The notes under the pieces are model-generated. The model was not told where the DNA came from and did no database searches. It saw only the letters and a program-made list of their open reading frames with translations. The position numbers were made by a program, and so were the translations under genes. DNA of 18,877 bases from an uncultured Oscillospiraceae bacterium. GTDB taxonomy: Bacteria; Bacillota; Clostridia; Oscillospirales; Oscillospiraceae. The stretch is from the NCBI GenBank assembly GCA_934589835.1, contig CAKTOK010000028.1, positions 1 to 18,877 on the forward strand. Reading direction: 5' to 3'. Shown here piece by piece: positions 8,412-15,153 of the stretch (the first letter of the stretch is position 1; each line of letters begins with the position of its first letter).

Positions 8412-9421
8412 ACATTCTGGCCTTTGAATCCTCCTGCGACGAGACGGCGGTGGCCGTGGTGCGGGATGGGCGTCAGGTGCTGTCCGATGCTATTTTGTCT
8501 CAGGCGGATATGCACGCGCTGTACGGCGGCGTGGTGCCGGAGATCGCCTCCCGCAAGCACGTGCAGGCCATCGCGGCCCTGACGGATCAGGCTCTCGCCG
8601 ATGCGGGCCTGACGAAGCGGGACATCGACGCCGTAGCCGTCACCTACGCCCCGGGCCTCATCGGCGCGGTGCTGGTTGGCGTCTCCTTTGCCAAATCCGC
8701 CGCCTACGCGCTGGGCGTACCCCTGATCCCCGTCCACCATGTGCGGGGCCACATCGCCGCCAACTATCTGGCCTTTCCGGAGCTGGAGCCGCCCTTCGTG
8801 GCGCTGGCCATCTCCGGCGGCAACACCCTTCTCGTGGATGTGCGGGACTACGCGGACATGACGGTGCTGGGCGCCACGCGGGACGATGCGGCGGGGGAGT
8901 GCTTCGACAAGGCCGCCCGCGTGCTGGGCCTGCCCTACCCGGGCGGCAAGCCCATGGATGAGCTGGCGCAGCAGTCCGCCGGCGGCAAGTATGAGCTGCC
9001 CCGCGCCCATGTGGCCGGTGCAGAGCTGGATATGAGCTTCTCCGGCCTGAAAACGGCGGTGGTCAATCTGGCTCACAACGCCCAGCAGAAGGGAGAGATG
9101 CTGGACGCCCCTGCGCTGGCGCGGGATTTCGCCTGCGCCGTGTCCGGCGAGCTGGTGCCCAGGGCCATGCGGGCGCTGGAGCTGACGGGCCGCACCACGC
9201 TGGTGGCCGCCGGCGGTGTGGCGGCCAACTCCGTCATCCGCAGGGATCTGGAGCGCGCCTGCGCCAAGGCGGGAGCGCGCCTGTTCCTGCCGCCGCTGCG
9301 CTGGTGCGGCGACAATGGCGCCATGATCGGCGCGCAGGGCTACTACGAGTATCTGGCGGGCCGCACGGCATCGCTGGACCTGAATGCCTACGCCACCATG
9401 GATCTGGGCACGCTGGAATGA
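8408..9421 (+). CDS. tsaD: tRNA N6-adenosine threonylcarbamoyltransferase
   Basis: A 337-residue ASKHA-fold protein of the Kae1/TsaD/YgjD family. It transfers the threonylcarbamoyl group to A37 of ANN-decoding tRNAs, together with TsaB and TsaE. Visible signatures are 'ILAFESSCDETAVAVV' (3-18), the metal-binding HxxxH (His111, His115) in VHHVRGH, the nucleotide-site 'AISGGNT' (134-140), and 'CGDNGAMI' (300-307) with the conserved Asp302. Length equals the usual 335-345. The ATG at 8408 overlaps the rimI stop (ATGA) and is preceded by GGAGGAGG inside rimI; longer upstream extensions of the frame are out-of-frame reading of rimI. Its substrates include tRNA-Thr, which is encoded about 700 nt downstream; this is probably coincidence. 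Confidence 0.97.
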   Translation: MNILAFESSCDETAVAVVRDGRQVLSDAILSQADMHALYGGVVPEIASRKHVQAIAALTDQALADAGLTKRDIDAVAVTYAPGLIGAVLVGVSFAKSAAYALGVPLIPVHHVRGHIAANYLAFPELEPPFVALAISGGNTLLVDVRDYADMTVLGATRDDAAGECFDKAARVLGLPYPGGKPMDELAQQSAGGKYELPRAHVAGAELDMSFSGLKTAVVNLAHNAQQKGEMLDAPALARDFACAVSGELVPRAMRALELTGRTTLVAAGGVAANSVIRRDLERACAKAGARLFLPPLRWCGDNGAMIGAQGYYEYLAGRTASLDLNAYATMDLGTLE

Positions 9422-9483
9422 CCCGCAGCGCCTATCCCGCGCTCGCTCCTGTTGACGGAGCGGCCGCCCTCCCGACAGTCACA

Positions 9484-9516
9484 GCCCCGCGCCGGTTTAC
9501 GGCGCGGGGCGTTTTT
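9484..9516 (+). terminator. Terminator of the polA-rimI-tsaD operon
   Basis: A perfect 10-bp GC-rich stem (GCCCCGCGCC 9484-9493 with GGCGCGGGGC 9501-9510, 7-nt loop) is followed by GTTTTT. It lies 62 nt after the tsaD stop. Confidence 0.93.
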
Positions 9517-9937
9517 CCTGCCTGATGTGTGGCAAAAGCCAGTGTTATGGTAACGGCGGCCCTGCGACTCCAAAAATGCGACGTTATGTAAAGTAATAAG
9601 AGGGGAATCGACAGGTGTGAACCAGCATTCCGGCGCTGGAAATTCCTTGGAAATATGGCGAAAAGCCTTGCAAATAAAAGGAACTTCGGACTGTGGAAAA
9701 CTCTGTGGAAAGTGTGGATAACTTCTTGTAAATGTTATGCGATGTCATATTATGTAAAATATTTGTAAAGGGAGATGTCTTGCAGAAGTAGGGCGGAATC
9801 GTCTGCGAAAAGCGGAGGAATCGGGAAAACACCCTCTTTTTCCGGAGGGACGCCGATGACAGGCGAAAGCGCGCCGTTTCCGCGGAAGCGGCCACAGATT
9901 ACGTTATGTATTATTTCCCCGGTGGGGAAAAAGATGG
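9517..9937. other. Gene-free stretch with DnaA-like boxes and recurring GTTATG motif
   Basis: No convincing coding region lies here. The stretch is more AT-rich than its surroundings between about 9660 and 9775. It holds three DnaA-box-like sites (separate entry) and a recurring TTATG motif: TGTTATG 9543-9549, ACGTTATGTA 9581-9590, ATGTTATG 9732-9739, ATATTATGTAA 9747-9757 and ACGTTATGTA 9901-9910. Short GC-rich inverted repeats near 9830-9850 (CCCTC/GAGGG) and 9879-9894 (TTTCC/GGAAG) have no T-runs after them. Possible roles are regulatory or replication-related; none is demonstrated. Confidence 0.4.
9692..9721 (-). promoter_or_regulatory. Cluster of three DnaA-box-like sites
   Basis: Three same-orientation 9-mers lie within 30 bp: TGTGGAAAA (9692-9700), TGTGGAAAG (9704-9712) and TGTGGATAA (9713-9721). 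The last is the exact reverse complement of the consensus DnaA box TTATCCACA; the other two differ from it by one and two bases. An AT-rich segment follows (9721-9770). There is no dnaA, dnaN, rpmH or gidA nearby, so this is not a typical chromosomal oriC. It could titrate DnaA or bring DnaA control to the adjacent genes. Confidence 0.45.
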
Positions 9938-9966
9938 TTGACGGCGGCGGGGGAGTATGCTATACT
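9938..9966 (+). promoter_or_regulatory. Sigma-70 promoter for the tRNA-Thr region
   Basis: TTGACG (9938-9943, 5 of 6 matches) and TATACT (9961-9966, 5 of 6) are separated by exactly 17 nt. Transcription would start near 9973, 14 nt before the tRNA-like element, and could continue into the intact tRNA-Thr. A weaker second promoter may lie at TTGCAT 10058-10063 with TAAACT 10082-10087. Confidence 0.8.
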
Positions 9967-9986
9967 AACCTCCGGTATTTGACCGT

Positions 9987-10077
9987 GCTTGTGTGGCTCA
10001 GCTGGCAGAGCAGCTCACTCGTAATGAGCAGGTCGCTGATGCTATATAAGGCGGCTATTGCATTCCGACCCACAGGT
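9987..10077 (+). pseudogene. tRNA-Thr-like element with replaced T-arm (tRNA pseudogene or tRNA-like RNA)
   Basis: The first 50 nt (9987-10036) are identical to the intact tRNA-Thr at 10128-10177: acceptor 5' strand, D-arm and anticodon arm with anticodon CGT at 10020-10022. After that the TTCGAAT T-loop and the CCA end are missing. The following sequence can still close a cloverleaf-like shape. GGTCG (10031-10035) pairs with CGACC (10066-10070), and directly next to it CACAGGT (10071-10077) pairs with the acceptor strand GCTTGTG (9987-9993), with two G-U pairs. Inside the enlarged arm GATGC (10038-10042) can pair with GCATT (10060-10064). It ends in GTGG instead of NCCA, so it is not expected to be charged. 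It may be a decayed duplicate or a kept tRNA-like RNA. An intact promoter precedes it. Confidence 0.7.
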
Positions 10078-10127
10078 GTGGTAAACTAACAAACAGAGTA
10101 CGGCGAGGAGCCGATTCTCATAGAGAT

Positions 10128-10203
10128 GCTTGTGTGGCTCAGCTGGCAGAGCAGCTCACTCGTAATGAGCAGGTCGCCGGTTCGAATCCGGCCACAAGCT
10201 CCA
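10128..10203 (+). tRNA. tRNA-Thr (anticodon CGU)
   Basis: A 76-nt cloverleaf with all elements: acceptor GCTTGTG/CACAAGC (7 bp), D-stem GCTC/GAGC, anticodon stem GCTCA/TGAGC around CTCGTAA, variable loop AGGTC, T-arm GCCGG-TTCGAAT-CCGGC, discriminator T, and encoded CCA (10201-10203). Anticodon CGT at 10161-10163 falls at tRNA positions 34-36 and reads ACG, threonine. A terminator hairpin begins 1 nt after the CCA. A partial copy of its 5' two-thirds lies 141 nt upstream. Confidence 0.97.
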
Positions 10204-10204
10204 G

Positions 10205-10233
10205 ACTCCTCGCGGATGACGCGAGGAGTTTTT
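10205..10233 (+). terminator. tRNA-Thr terminator that contains the antitoxin ribosome binding site
   Basis: A perfect 10-bp stem (ACTCCTCGCG 10205-10214 with CGCGAGGAGT 10220-10229, loop GATGA) is followed by a T-run to 10233. The 3' arm includes GAGGAG (10223-10228), 7 nt before the ATG at 10236, so the same bases form the terminator stem and the Shine-Dalgarno of the next gene. Confidence 0.9.
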
Positions 10234-10235
10234 CT

Positions 10236-10412
10236 ATGTGCAAGAACACTGACAAGCGATATACGGTTCCCATGAAGAACGCGGAGGCATCTGTCCGCAT
10301 GGAGGGCTGTCAGGTGACGCCCCAGATGCGGGAGCAGTGCCAGCGTGCGCTGCGTGGCGAGGTGACCACGGCGGAGCTGCTGCGGCGTTTTGCGAAACCG
10401 GCCGAGAGGTGA
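10236..10412 (+). CDS. VbhA-like antitoxin of Fic toxin
   Basis: A 58-residue protein just before a fic gene. It carries the class I Fic-inhibitor motif [S/T]xxxE[G/N] as SVRMEG (19-24); the Glu of this motif blocks ATP in the Fic active site in the VbhA/VbhT family. The rest, 'VTPQMREQCQRALRGEVTTAELLRRF' in two pieces (27-44, 45-52), matches the three-helix antitoxin layout. The ATG at 10236 is preferred over Met13 (10272) because only the first has a Shine-Dalgarno, which sits in the tRNA terminator stem. The stop is 7 nt before the fic ATG, as expected for a two-gene toxin-antitoxin unit. No separate promoter is obvious, so expression may depend on read-through from the tRNA transcript. 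Confidence 0.85.
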   Translation: MCKNTDKRYTVPMKNAEASVRMEGCQVTPQMREQCQRALRGEVTTAELLRRFAKPAER

Positions 10413-10419
10413 CGATGAT

Positions 10420-11007
10420 ATGGCGTATAGCATCGATCCCATTCAGGACAACTGCTACCCCGGCACAACGGTGTTGGTGAACAAACTGCATATCCATGAC
10501 GAGGCCGCGCTGCAAGAGGCGGAGGCTCTCGCCACCTATGTCAACGCCTCCAAGCTGGAACAATGCCCGCTGGAAGGCGTTTTTGACTTCGCCCACTACA
10601 AGGCGATCCACCAGTTTCTTTTCTCTGAACTGTACGATTGGGCGGGGCAGATCCGCACGGTGAACCTCAGCAAGAAGGGGACAGACTTCTGTCCCGCCGA
10701 AATGATCGAATCGCAGGCCAAGCTGATTTTTGACTGGCTGAAGGAGCAGAATTACTTCAAAGGCTTGTCCCATGACGCCTTCGTGGAGGAGATCACCGAT
10801 TTTTACTGTACGACCAACTACCTGCATCCCTTCCGCGAGGGCAACGGGCGCACCCAGCGGGCGTTCCTGACGCAGCTTATCCGCAGCGCGGGATATGACC
10901 TCAACTGGTCGGAGGTGGATGGCGACCTGCTGATGATCGCCACCATCCAGGCGGCGCAGGGCGTGACAGACCTGCTGCGTCAGGTGCTTGGCGAGGCGAT
11001 AGAGTGA
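10420..11007 (+). CDS. fic: Fic-domain protein adenylyltransferase (toxin)
   Basis: A 195-residue Fic protein that transfers AMP from ATP to a hydroxyl side chain of target proteins. The catalytic motif HPFREGNGRTQR (136-147) matches HxFx[D/E]GNGRxxR fully, with catalytic His136 and phosphate-binding Arg144 and Arg147. 'ELYDWAGQIRTVNLSKKGTDF' (in two parts, 70-80 and 81-90) is the family's N-terminal helix/flap region. There is no inhibitory (S/T)xxxE(G/N) inside the protein; it is supplied by the preceding small gene, so this is a class I Fic toxin of the VbhT/FicT type. The frame is open 10 codons further upstream, but the ATG at 10420 is chosen because it follows GAGAGG/AGGTGA closely and the protein then begins 'MAYSIDP'. 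Targets of related toxins include GyrB and ParE; that is not shown here. Confidence 0.94.
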   Translation: MAYSIDPIQDNCYPGTTVLVNKLHIHDEAALQEAEALATYVNASKLEQCPLEGVFDFAHYKAIHQFLFSELYDWAGQIRTVNLSKKGTDFCPAEMIESQAKLIFDWLKEQNYFKGLSHDAFVEEITDFYCTTNYLHPFREGNGRTQRAFLTQLIRSAGYDLNWSEVDGDLLMIATIQAAQGVTDLLRQVLGEAIE

Positions 11008-11016
11008 GTATAGCAA

Positions 11017-11055
11017 AGAGCCGGCGCAGGGGATTCCCTGCGCCGGCTCTCTTTT
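11017..11055. terminator. Terminator shared by fic and the convergent TIR operon
   Basis: A perfect 15-bp stem (11017-11031 with 11036-11050, loop GATT) is followed by CTTTT on the + strand. On the - strand it is followed only by TTT, so it is a good terminator for fic and a likely but weaker one for the leftward operon that ends at 11090. Confidence 0.9.
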
Positions 11056-11089
11056 ACACGATGACGATATACAAGCTATCGGCATGGCG

Positions 11090-13915
11090 TTATGGCAGCT
11101 GCGAATTCACGCGGCCAATACCCGTCCAATCGGACACTGCGCACTGGGCATAGCTATTTTTGCCCGTTGCCACCACTGTCCCATCGGTTTTTAACGCGAC
11201 GGTATGGCTGCCGCCGGCGGAGATCGCCACAACATTCGTCCAGCCAGACACAGCACCCTGCCCGTCGCTATTACTACCTGTTGCCACCACCGTGCCGTCT
11301 GCTTTCAGGGCGACTGTGTGGTATTGTCCCACTGCTATTGCCACAATATCGGTCCAATAGGATACATCGCACTCACCGTGCTCATTATTACCCGTTGCCA
11401 CTACCGTGCCGCCTGCTTTCAGTCCGACTGTGTGGAGATCTCCCGCTGCTATTGCCACAATATCGGACCAATAGGATACATCGCACTCGCCGTACTCATT
11501 ATTGCCCGTTGCTACCACCGTACCATTTGCCTTCAGACCGAGGGTGTGGTAACTGCCCGCAGAGACCGCCGCAATATCGGTCCAGTCGGATACATCGCAC
11601 TGTCCGTCGTGATTGTATCCCGTTGCCACCACCGTGCCGTCTGCTTTCAGGCCAACGGTGTGGTATATTCCCGCTGCTATTGCCACAATATCGGACCAAT
11701 AGGATACATCGCACTCGCCGTACCCGTTATAACCTGTCGCCACCACCGTACCGTCAGCTTTCAGACCGACCGTATGGGCACCACCGGCAGAGACCGCCAC
11801 AATATCTGCCCAGTCGGACACATCGCACTGCTTATAGCGATTGTCTCCCGTTGCCACCACTGTGCCATCCGCCTTCAATGCAACGGTATGAGAATAGCCT
11901 GCGGAAACTATGTTAGAAAACGATTGGAACAGCGGTATACAACGCTCTCGGGCATCCTTGTAGCTACCAACTGCGCCAAAGGCGATCGCAGCCTCCTGAT
12001 ACTGCCCAGCATCATACAACTCCACAGCGTAGTTATACTTACATTCTACGAGTTGGGCTTCGCTCTCTTTATACCCATTAAGTCCCTCAAAAATGGCAAT
12101 GGCCTCCGTATAATTTCTTTCATTCATCAGAGCCACGGCCCTGTCATATTGATCAGCGAGCTTTCTCTGTTCCACGGCAGGTTTGATCGCAAGCAGCCAA
12201 ATTGCCGTCACCGCGGCCAGTACGCAAACGGCGACACCGCCAATAATGGCGATCTGCTTGCTGCGCTTTTTTCGGAGTGCGGCTGCTTTTCGCTTTTCTT
12301 CAGCCTTGCGCTCCGCGGCAAGCCGCTTCTCCTCAGCGAGCCGCTGGGCAGCGGCTTCCAGGTCGTCAGCCTGCTTCAAATAATCAGCACGCAGCTGGTC
12401 GGCATCGCGCCAGCCGGGGATCTCAGCTAACTGCTTGGCGGCTTGCCGTAAAGCAGCTTGCCGCAAGGCGTCAGAGGTTTCCTGTGCCACAATGTCGACC
12501 GCCCCGCTATAGATGGCGTTCTTGCGGCATTCTTCCGCCCGCTCCAAGCACTGCCGGTGCAACTCGTTAGCGTCGAGGTGCTGGGGAATTGCGGCAAATG
12601 CTTTCGCCGCCTGCCTGTAATCCGCTTCGCTCTGCGCCGCGTCCATGTGCCGGTGGGCGTCGTTGTAAAGCCCGTTGAGCCGTGCTTCCTCGTTCCGCTG
12701 CCTGATGTGGGCGATATAGTCCTCCAGCGTGTCGCGAAGCGCCTCGTCGCCGAACCGCATCACCTTTTGGTAGTTGTTGGACTCGTCAAAAGGCTGCTTC
12801 TGGTTCGCCAGTGCCTTCTGCCTGCGGACGTGCAGTTCCGCCATCAGCTTGCCCAAATACGCCTGCGCGTTTTCGGGGTCGAGGTCAAGCACCTTTTCGC
12901 AGTACTCGTCGGCACTGCTCCAATCGCCGTCCTCCAAGAAGATGAAGGCGCGTTTCAGCAAGGGCGCAGTGTTGGCGGCAGTCTCCTGTACCACCACGGT
13001 TTCTTTGGCCGCGGGCTTGTCGGCTTCCGTCAGCTTCTTGATGCCGCGGATCAAATCCTGCATGAAGCCCAGCTTAGACATATCCTGCGCCTGCAAATGG
13101 GAAAACTCCTCTGGCAGATCGTAGGGATCCATATCGCGGTAGGCGGGGATCAGTACCTTTTTCGCACCGCCCCGGATTAGTGCCAGATAGCGGCTCCACT
13201 CGTTCTTCACCCACACGGCGTTGAAATACTCCGGCTTCGTGCCCAGCACCACCATGACCTTGGCGCTGTTCAGTGCGGCGAATATGTACGGCTCGTAGGC
13301 GGTACCCAGCTTGTCCTCCAGCGTGATGCGGGAGAAGAACACCTTGAAGCCCTCCTGCGTCAGCTGGTGGTACAGGTCGGTGGCCAGCACGCTGTCCGGC
13401 GTACGGCGGCCATTGGCGTCCGTCTCCTTGTAGCAGATGAACACATCAAATGGCTCTTCTCTCTGTGAAATTTCCAGAATGCCCTTTTGAATTTCATTGA
13501 TAGCCTTGGCTTCGGCCTCGTAGACCGTCCGCTGAGCGGCGTCGGCGTACTGGATGGCGGACTTGTAGTCCTCGTCGTCGAAAATGGACGTGTACTGGGC
13601 GCGGTTCACCGTAGGGACGCGCTTGTGGGTGGCGGGATCCTCCACATACTCGATACCGTAGCGGCACAGCACCAGCGACCAGTACGCCTCGGCGTCGGTC
13701 TTGTCCTCGTTGAGGATCTGCTCATAGATGCCTGCCGCCTTGTCGAAGTCGTTGTTGCGCCGGAAGTGGTTGGCGCGGTCGTAGAGGTTGGCGCACCGGT
13801 CGTCCTCCAGCTTAGGCAGCGTCTGCGTGGTGCCGCAGTATTCGCATACGGCTACGGATTCACCGGGATTGATGTGCAGCTCCCCGCCGCACATTTTACA
13901 TTTGAAGATGGACAT
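11090..13915 (-). CDS. Zinc ribbon-TPR-TIR-membrane helix-RCC1-like propeller protein
   Basis: A 941-residue multidomain protein. A zinc ribbon uses Cys6, Cys9, Cys24 and Cys27. TPR-like helices follow (about 42-80). The TIR domain (about 153-300) starts PFDVFICYKETD and ends KKVLIPAYRDMDPYDLP; its WVKNE (235-239) aligns with the WVxxE around the catalytic Glu of SARM1, so NAD hydrolysis is plausible. More TPR-like and coiled helices follow (320-550), with a very basic stretch just before one transmembrane helix (about 554-577). A short TPR pair (586-660) and seven 38-residue RCC1-like repeats (671-936) with core HTVGLKADGTVVATG complete it. By the positive-inside rule the TIR half is cytoplasmic and the propeller outside. 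The start is set by TAGGAG 8 nt upstream. Last gene of the leftward operon, 41 nt after its neighbour. A TIR effector controlled by a propeller sensor is inference; NADase activity is not proven. Confidence 0.88.
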   Translation of the reverse strand: MSIFKCKMCGGELHINPGESVAVCEYCGTTQTLPKLEDDRCANLYDRANHFRRNNDFDKAAGIYEQILNEDKTDAEAYWSLVLCRYGIEYVEDPATHKRVPTVNRAQYTSIFDDEDYKSAIQYADAAQRTVYEAEAKAINEIQKGILEISQREEPFDVFICYKETDANGRRTPDSVLATDLYHQLTQEGFKVFFSRITLEDKLGTAYEPYIFAALNSAKVMVVLGTKPEYFNAVWVKNEWSRYLALIRGGAKKVLIPAYRDMDPYDLPEEFSHLQAQDMSKLGFMQDLIRGIKKLTEADKPAAKETVVVQETAANTAPLLKRAFIFLEDGDWSSADEYCEKVLDLDPENAQAYLGKLMAELHVRRQKALANQKQPFDESNNYQKVMRFGDEALRDTLEDYIAHIRQRNEEARLNGLYNDAHRHMDAAQSEADYRQAAKAFAAIPQHLDANELHRQCLERAEECRKNAIYSGAVDIVAQETSDALRQAALRQAAKQLAEIPGWRDADQLRADYLKQADDLEAAAQRLAEEKRLAAERKAEEKRKAAALRKKRSKQIAIIGGVAVCVLAAVTAIWLLAIKPAVEQRKLADQYDRAVALMNERNYTEAIAIFEGLNGYKESEAQLVECKYNYAVELYDAGQYQEAAIAFGAVGSYKDARERCIPLFQSFSNIVSAGYSHTVALKADGTVVATGDNRYKQCDVSDWADIVAVSAGGAHTVGLKADGTVVATGYNGYGECDVSYWSDIVAIAAGIYHTVGLKADGTVVATGYNHDGQCDVSDWTDIAAVSAGSYHTLGLKANGTVVATGNNEYGECDVSYWSDIVAIAAGDLHTVGLKAGGTVVATGNNEHGECDVSYWTDIVAIAVGQYHTVALKADGTVVATGSNSDGQGAVSGWTNVVAISAGGSHTVALKTDGTVVATGKNSYAQCAVSDWTGIGRVNSQLP
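11108..11905 (-). repeat. Seven tandem 114-bp coding repeats (RCC1-like blades)
   Basis: Seven in-frame units of exactly 38 codons, beginning at residues 671, 709, 747, 785, 823, 861 and 899 of the TIR protein, each with the pattern [SA]AGxxHTVGLKADGTVVATG. Seven blades is the number in a closed RCC1 propeller. Units are close in DNA sequence too: on the + strand the strings 'CCACAATATCGG' and 'GGATACATCGCACT' recur. The similarity suggests recent amplification or gene conversion. They are coding, not a CRISPR array. Confidence 0.9.
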
Positions 13916-13956
13916 AGTTACGCTCCTATCTTTTCTCAGCTTGCCAAGCCGTCGGC

Positions 13957-15099
13957 TTATCTATCCTTTGCCAATTCATTGTTGACCTCGCTTAGCCGCG
14001 CCTGAAGCGCATCAAGCTTCCCATCAAACAACTCGTTTGCTTTTTTGATAATGTCCTCATCGCTCATCTGCACGTTTTTTAACTGGGCCTTGAGGTCTTC
14101 CATGGATTTTTCCAATTCCCGCATACGTTTCATCTGAAAAATGCCAAGAGATTTGTATTCTTCTGTCATGGTATCCAGTTGAGCCTGAAGCTTCGCCGCC
14201 TCCTGAGCGCTGTTACCTGCTGCGGTGGACTTCAGCTGATCAATCTGGTCTTTGATGTTGCTTTTCTCCTGTTCAAGTGCAGCCTGCTCCTCCGCATGTT
14301 CCGCCCAATAGTTCGCGTGACGGCGTGCTACATATTCACTGTATTCTCGCTTTGCGGTTTCCATTTTGGGGGCCAGTAATTCGCGCATTTCTACATAATA
14401 CGGCTTCTTGTCATTAAACGCGCTAACCGCCGTGGCAATGATTACAGTATGCTTATCAGATAATTCCTTACAATCCTGAATCTCAGCTTCCATACGCTCT
14501 GCGGTCAAATACGGAATACGGCTTACTAACATCACCCACGCTTTCATTACTGGCGCAACCATTTCCGCCTGCTTTGCTGCCATTGTAATGGACATAGTCA
14601 ATATCGCCGTGCTTGTCAAAGAAAATACAGTTTTTAAATGAGATATGATTTGTAGTTTCCCTTGCGTATAAATATTCTCCGCTAGCTCATACCGCTTTTC
14701 TTCCGGAGCTAATTCCAGTGCTTTTTGCGCCGCAGTAATCACCTGTCCTGTCTTCATATCGTTCAGCGAAGATTTCCAACCACAAGACAACGCTCTGTAT
14801 GCCCATGCTTCGTAATTGTTGGGATCTATCTCCAGAATTTTATCAGAGTATTCTACAACACTGGCGGTATCTAGCGCGTCATGTGCATTTTTGCACATAG
14901 ATAAGTAGTTTTCTACCTTCTGCCGTTTTTCATCTGTATGGTCGATCACAACAGTGCCCTGAATATCCACTGTACCTTCGATCATCAATTTGCGTGCCTC
15001 TTCCACGGAATACTTGCATCCGCAGCTCTGGCAAACAAATACACCGTCCTGCTTGATGAGATCAGTCCCTCCGCACATTTCACAAGTCAATTTTTTCAT
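13957..15099 (-). CDS. Zinc ribbon / TPR / coiled-coil protein
   Basis: A 380-residue protein of unknown function. It begins with a zinc ribbon (Cys6, Cys9, Cys23, Cys26) followed by 'KYSVEEARKLMIEGTVDIQG' (29-48), a module I associate with many Clostridia proteins. A TPR-like helical region with 'ILEIDPNNYEAWAYRA' spans about 58-150. Helices about 155-260 include a moderately hydrophobic stretch near 160-180 but no clear membrane anchor. The C-terminal part (about 262-380) is a long charged coiled coil. The start follows AGAGAGGAA at good spacing. It lies 41 nt before the TIR gene and 54 nt after the membrane-protein gene, within one operon. Its ribbon resembles the one on the TIR protein, suggesting a common partner. 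Role inferred: adaptor or scaffold; no catalytic motif was seen. Confidence 0.75.
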   Translation of the reverse strand: MKKLTCEMCGGTDLIKQDGVFVCQSCGCKYSVEEARKLMIEGTVDIQGTVVIDHTDEKRQKVENYLSMCKNAHDALDTASVVEYSDKILEIDPNNYEAWAYRALSCGWKSSLNDMKTGQVITAAQKALELAPEEKRYELAENIYTQGKLQIISHLKTVFSLTSTAILTMSITMAAKQAEMVAPVMKAWVMLVSRIPYLTAERMEAEIQDCKELSDKHTVIIATAVSAFNDKKPYYVEMRELLAPKMETAKREYSEYVARRHANYWAEHAEEQAALEQEKSNIKDQIDQLKSTAAGNSAQEAAKLQAQLDTMTEEYKSLGIFQMKRMRELEKSMEDLKAQLKNVQMSDEDIIKKANELFDGKLDALQARLSEVNNELAKDR

Positions 15100-15153
15100 G
15101 TCAATTCCTCTCTTTCTATGTTTTTATAAGATCGATCGTTTCTGTTGCACTGT

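Noticed and set aside
9517..9937. Chromosomal replication origin
   Set aside because: Three DnaA-like boxes and AT-rich DNA are present, but dnaA, dnaN, rpmH and gidA are absent; evidence is too thin to call oriC.
9987..10077. Second functional tRNA-Thr gene
   Set aside because: The TTCGAAT T-loop and CCA end are missing and the arm is about 20 nt too long, so it is listed as a pseudogene or tRNA-like RNA.
9775..10089. Small open frame of about 104 codons before the tRNA
   Set aside because: It runs through the tRNA promoter and tRNA-like element, has no ribosome binding site and no family resemblance.
9987..10233. T-box riboswitch
   Set aside because: There is no T-box bulge sequence or specifier-stem layout, and no amino-acid gene downstream; the structure is a tRNA copy itself.
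11108..11905. Repeats that at first sight resemble a CRISPR array
   Set aside because: The period is 114 bp, in frame, and each unit encodes a propeller blade; there are no unique spacers and no cas genes.
11092..12430. Plus-strand open frames opposite the RCC1-like repeats
   Set aside because: Their repetitive translation (Tyr/His/Cys-rich units) is only the mirror of the 114-bp coding repeats on the minus strand.
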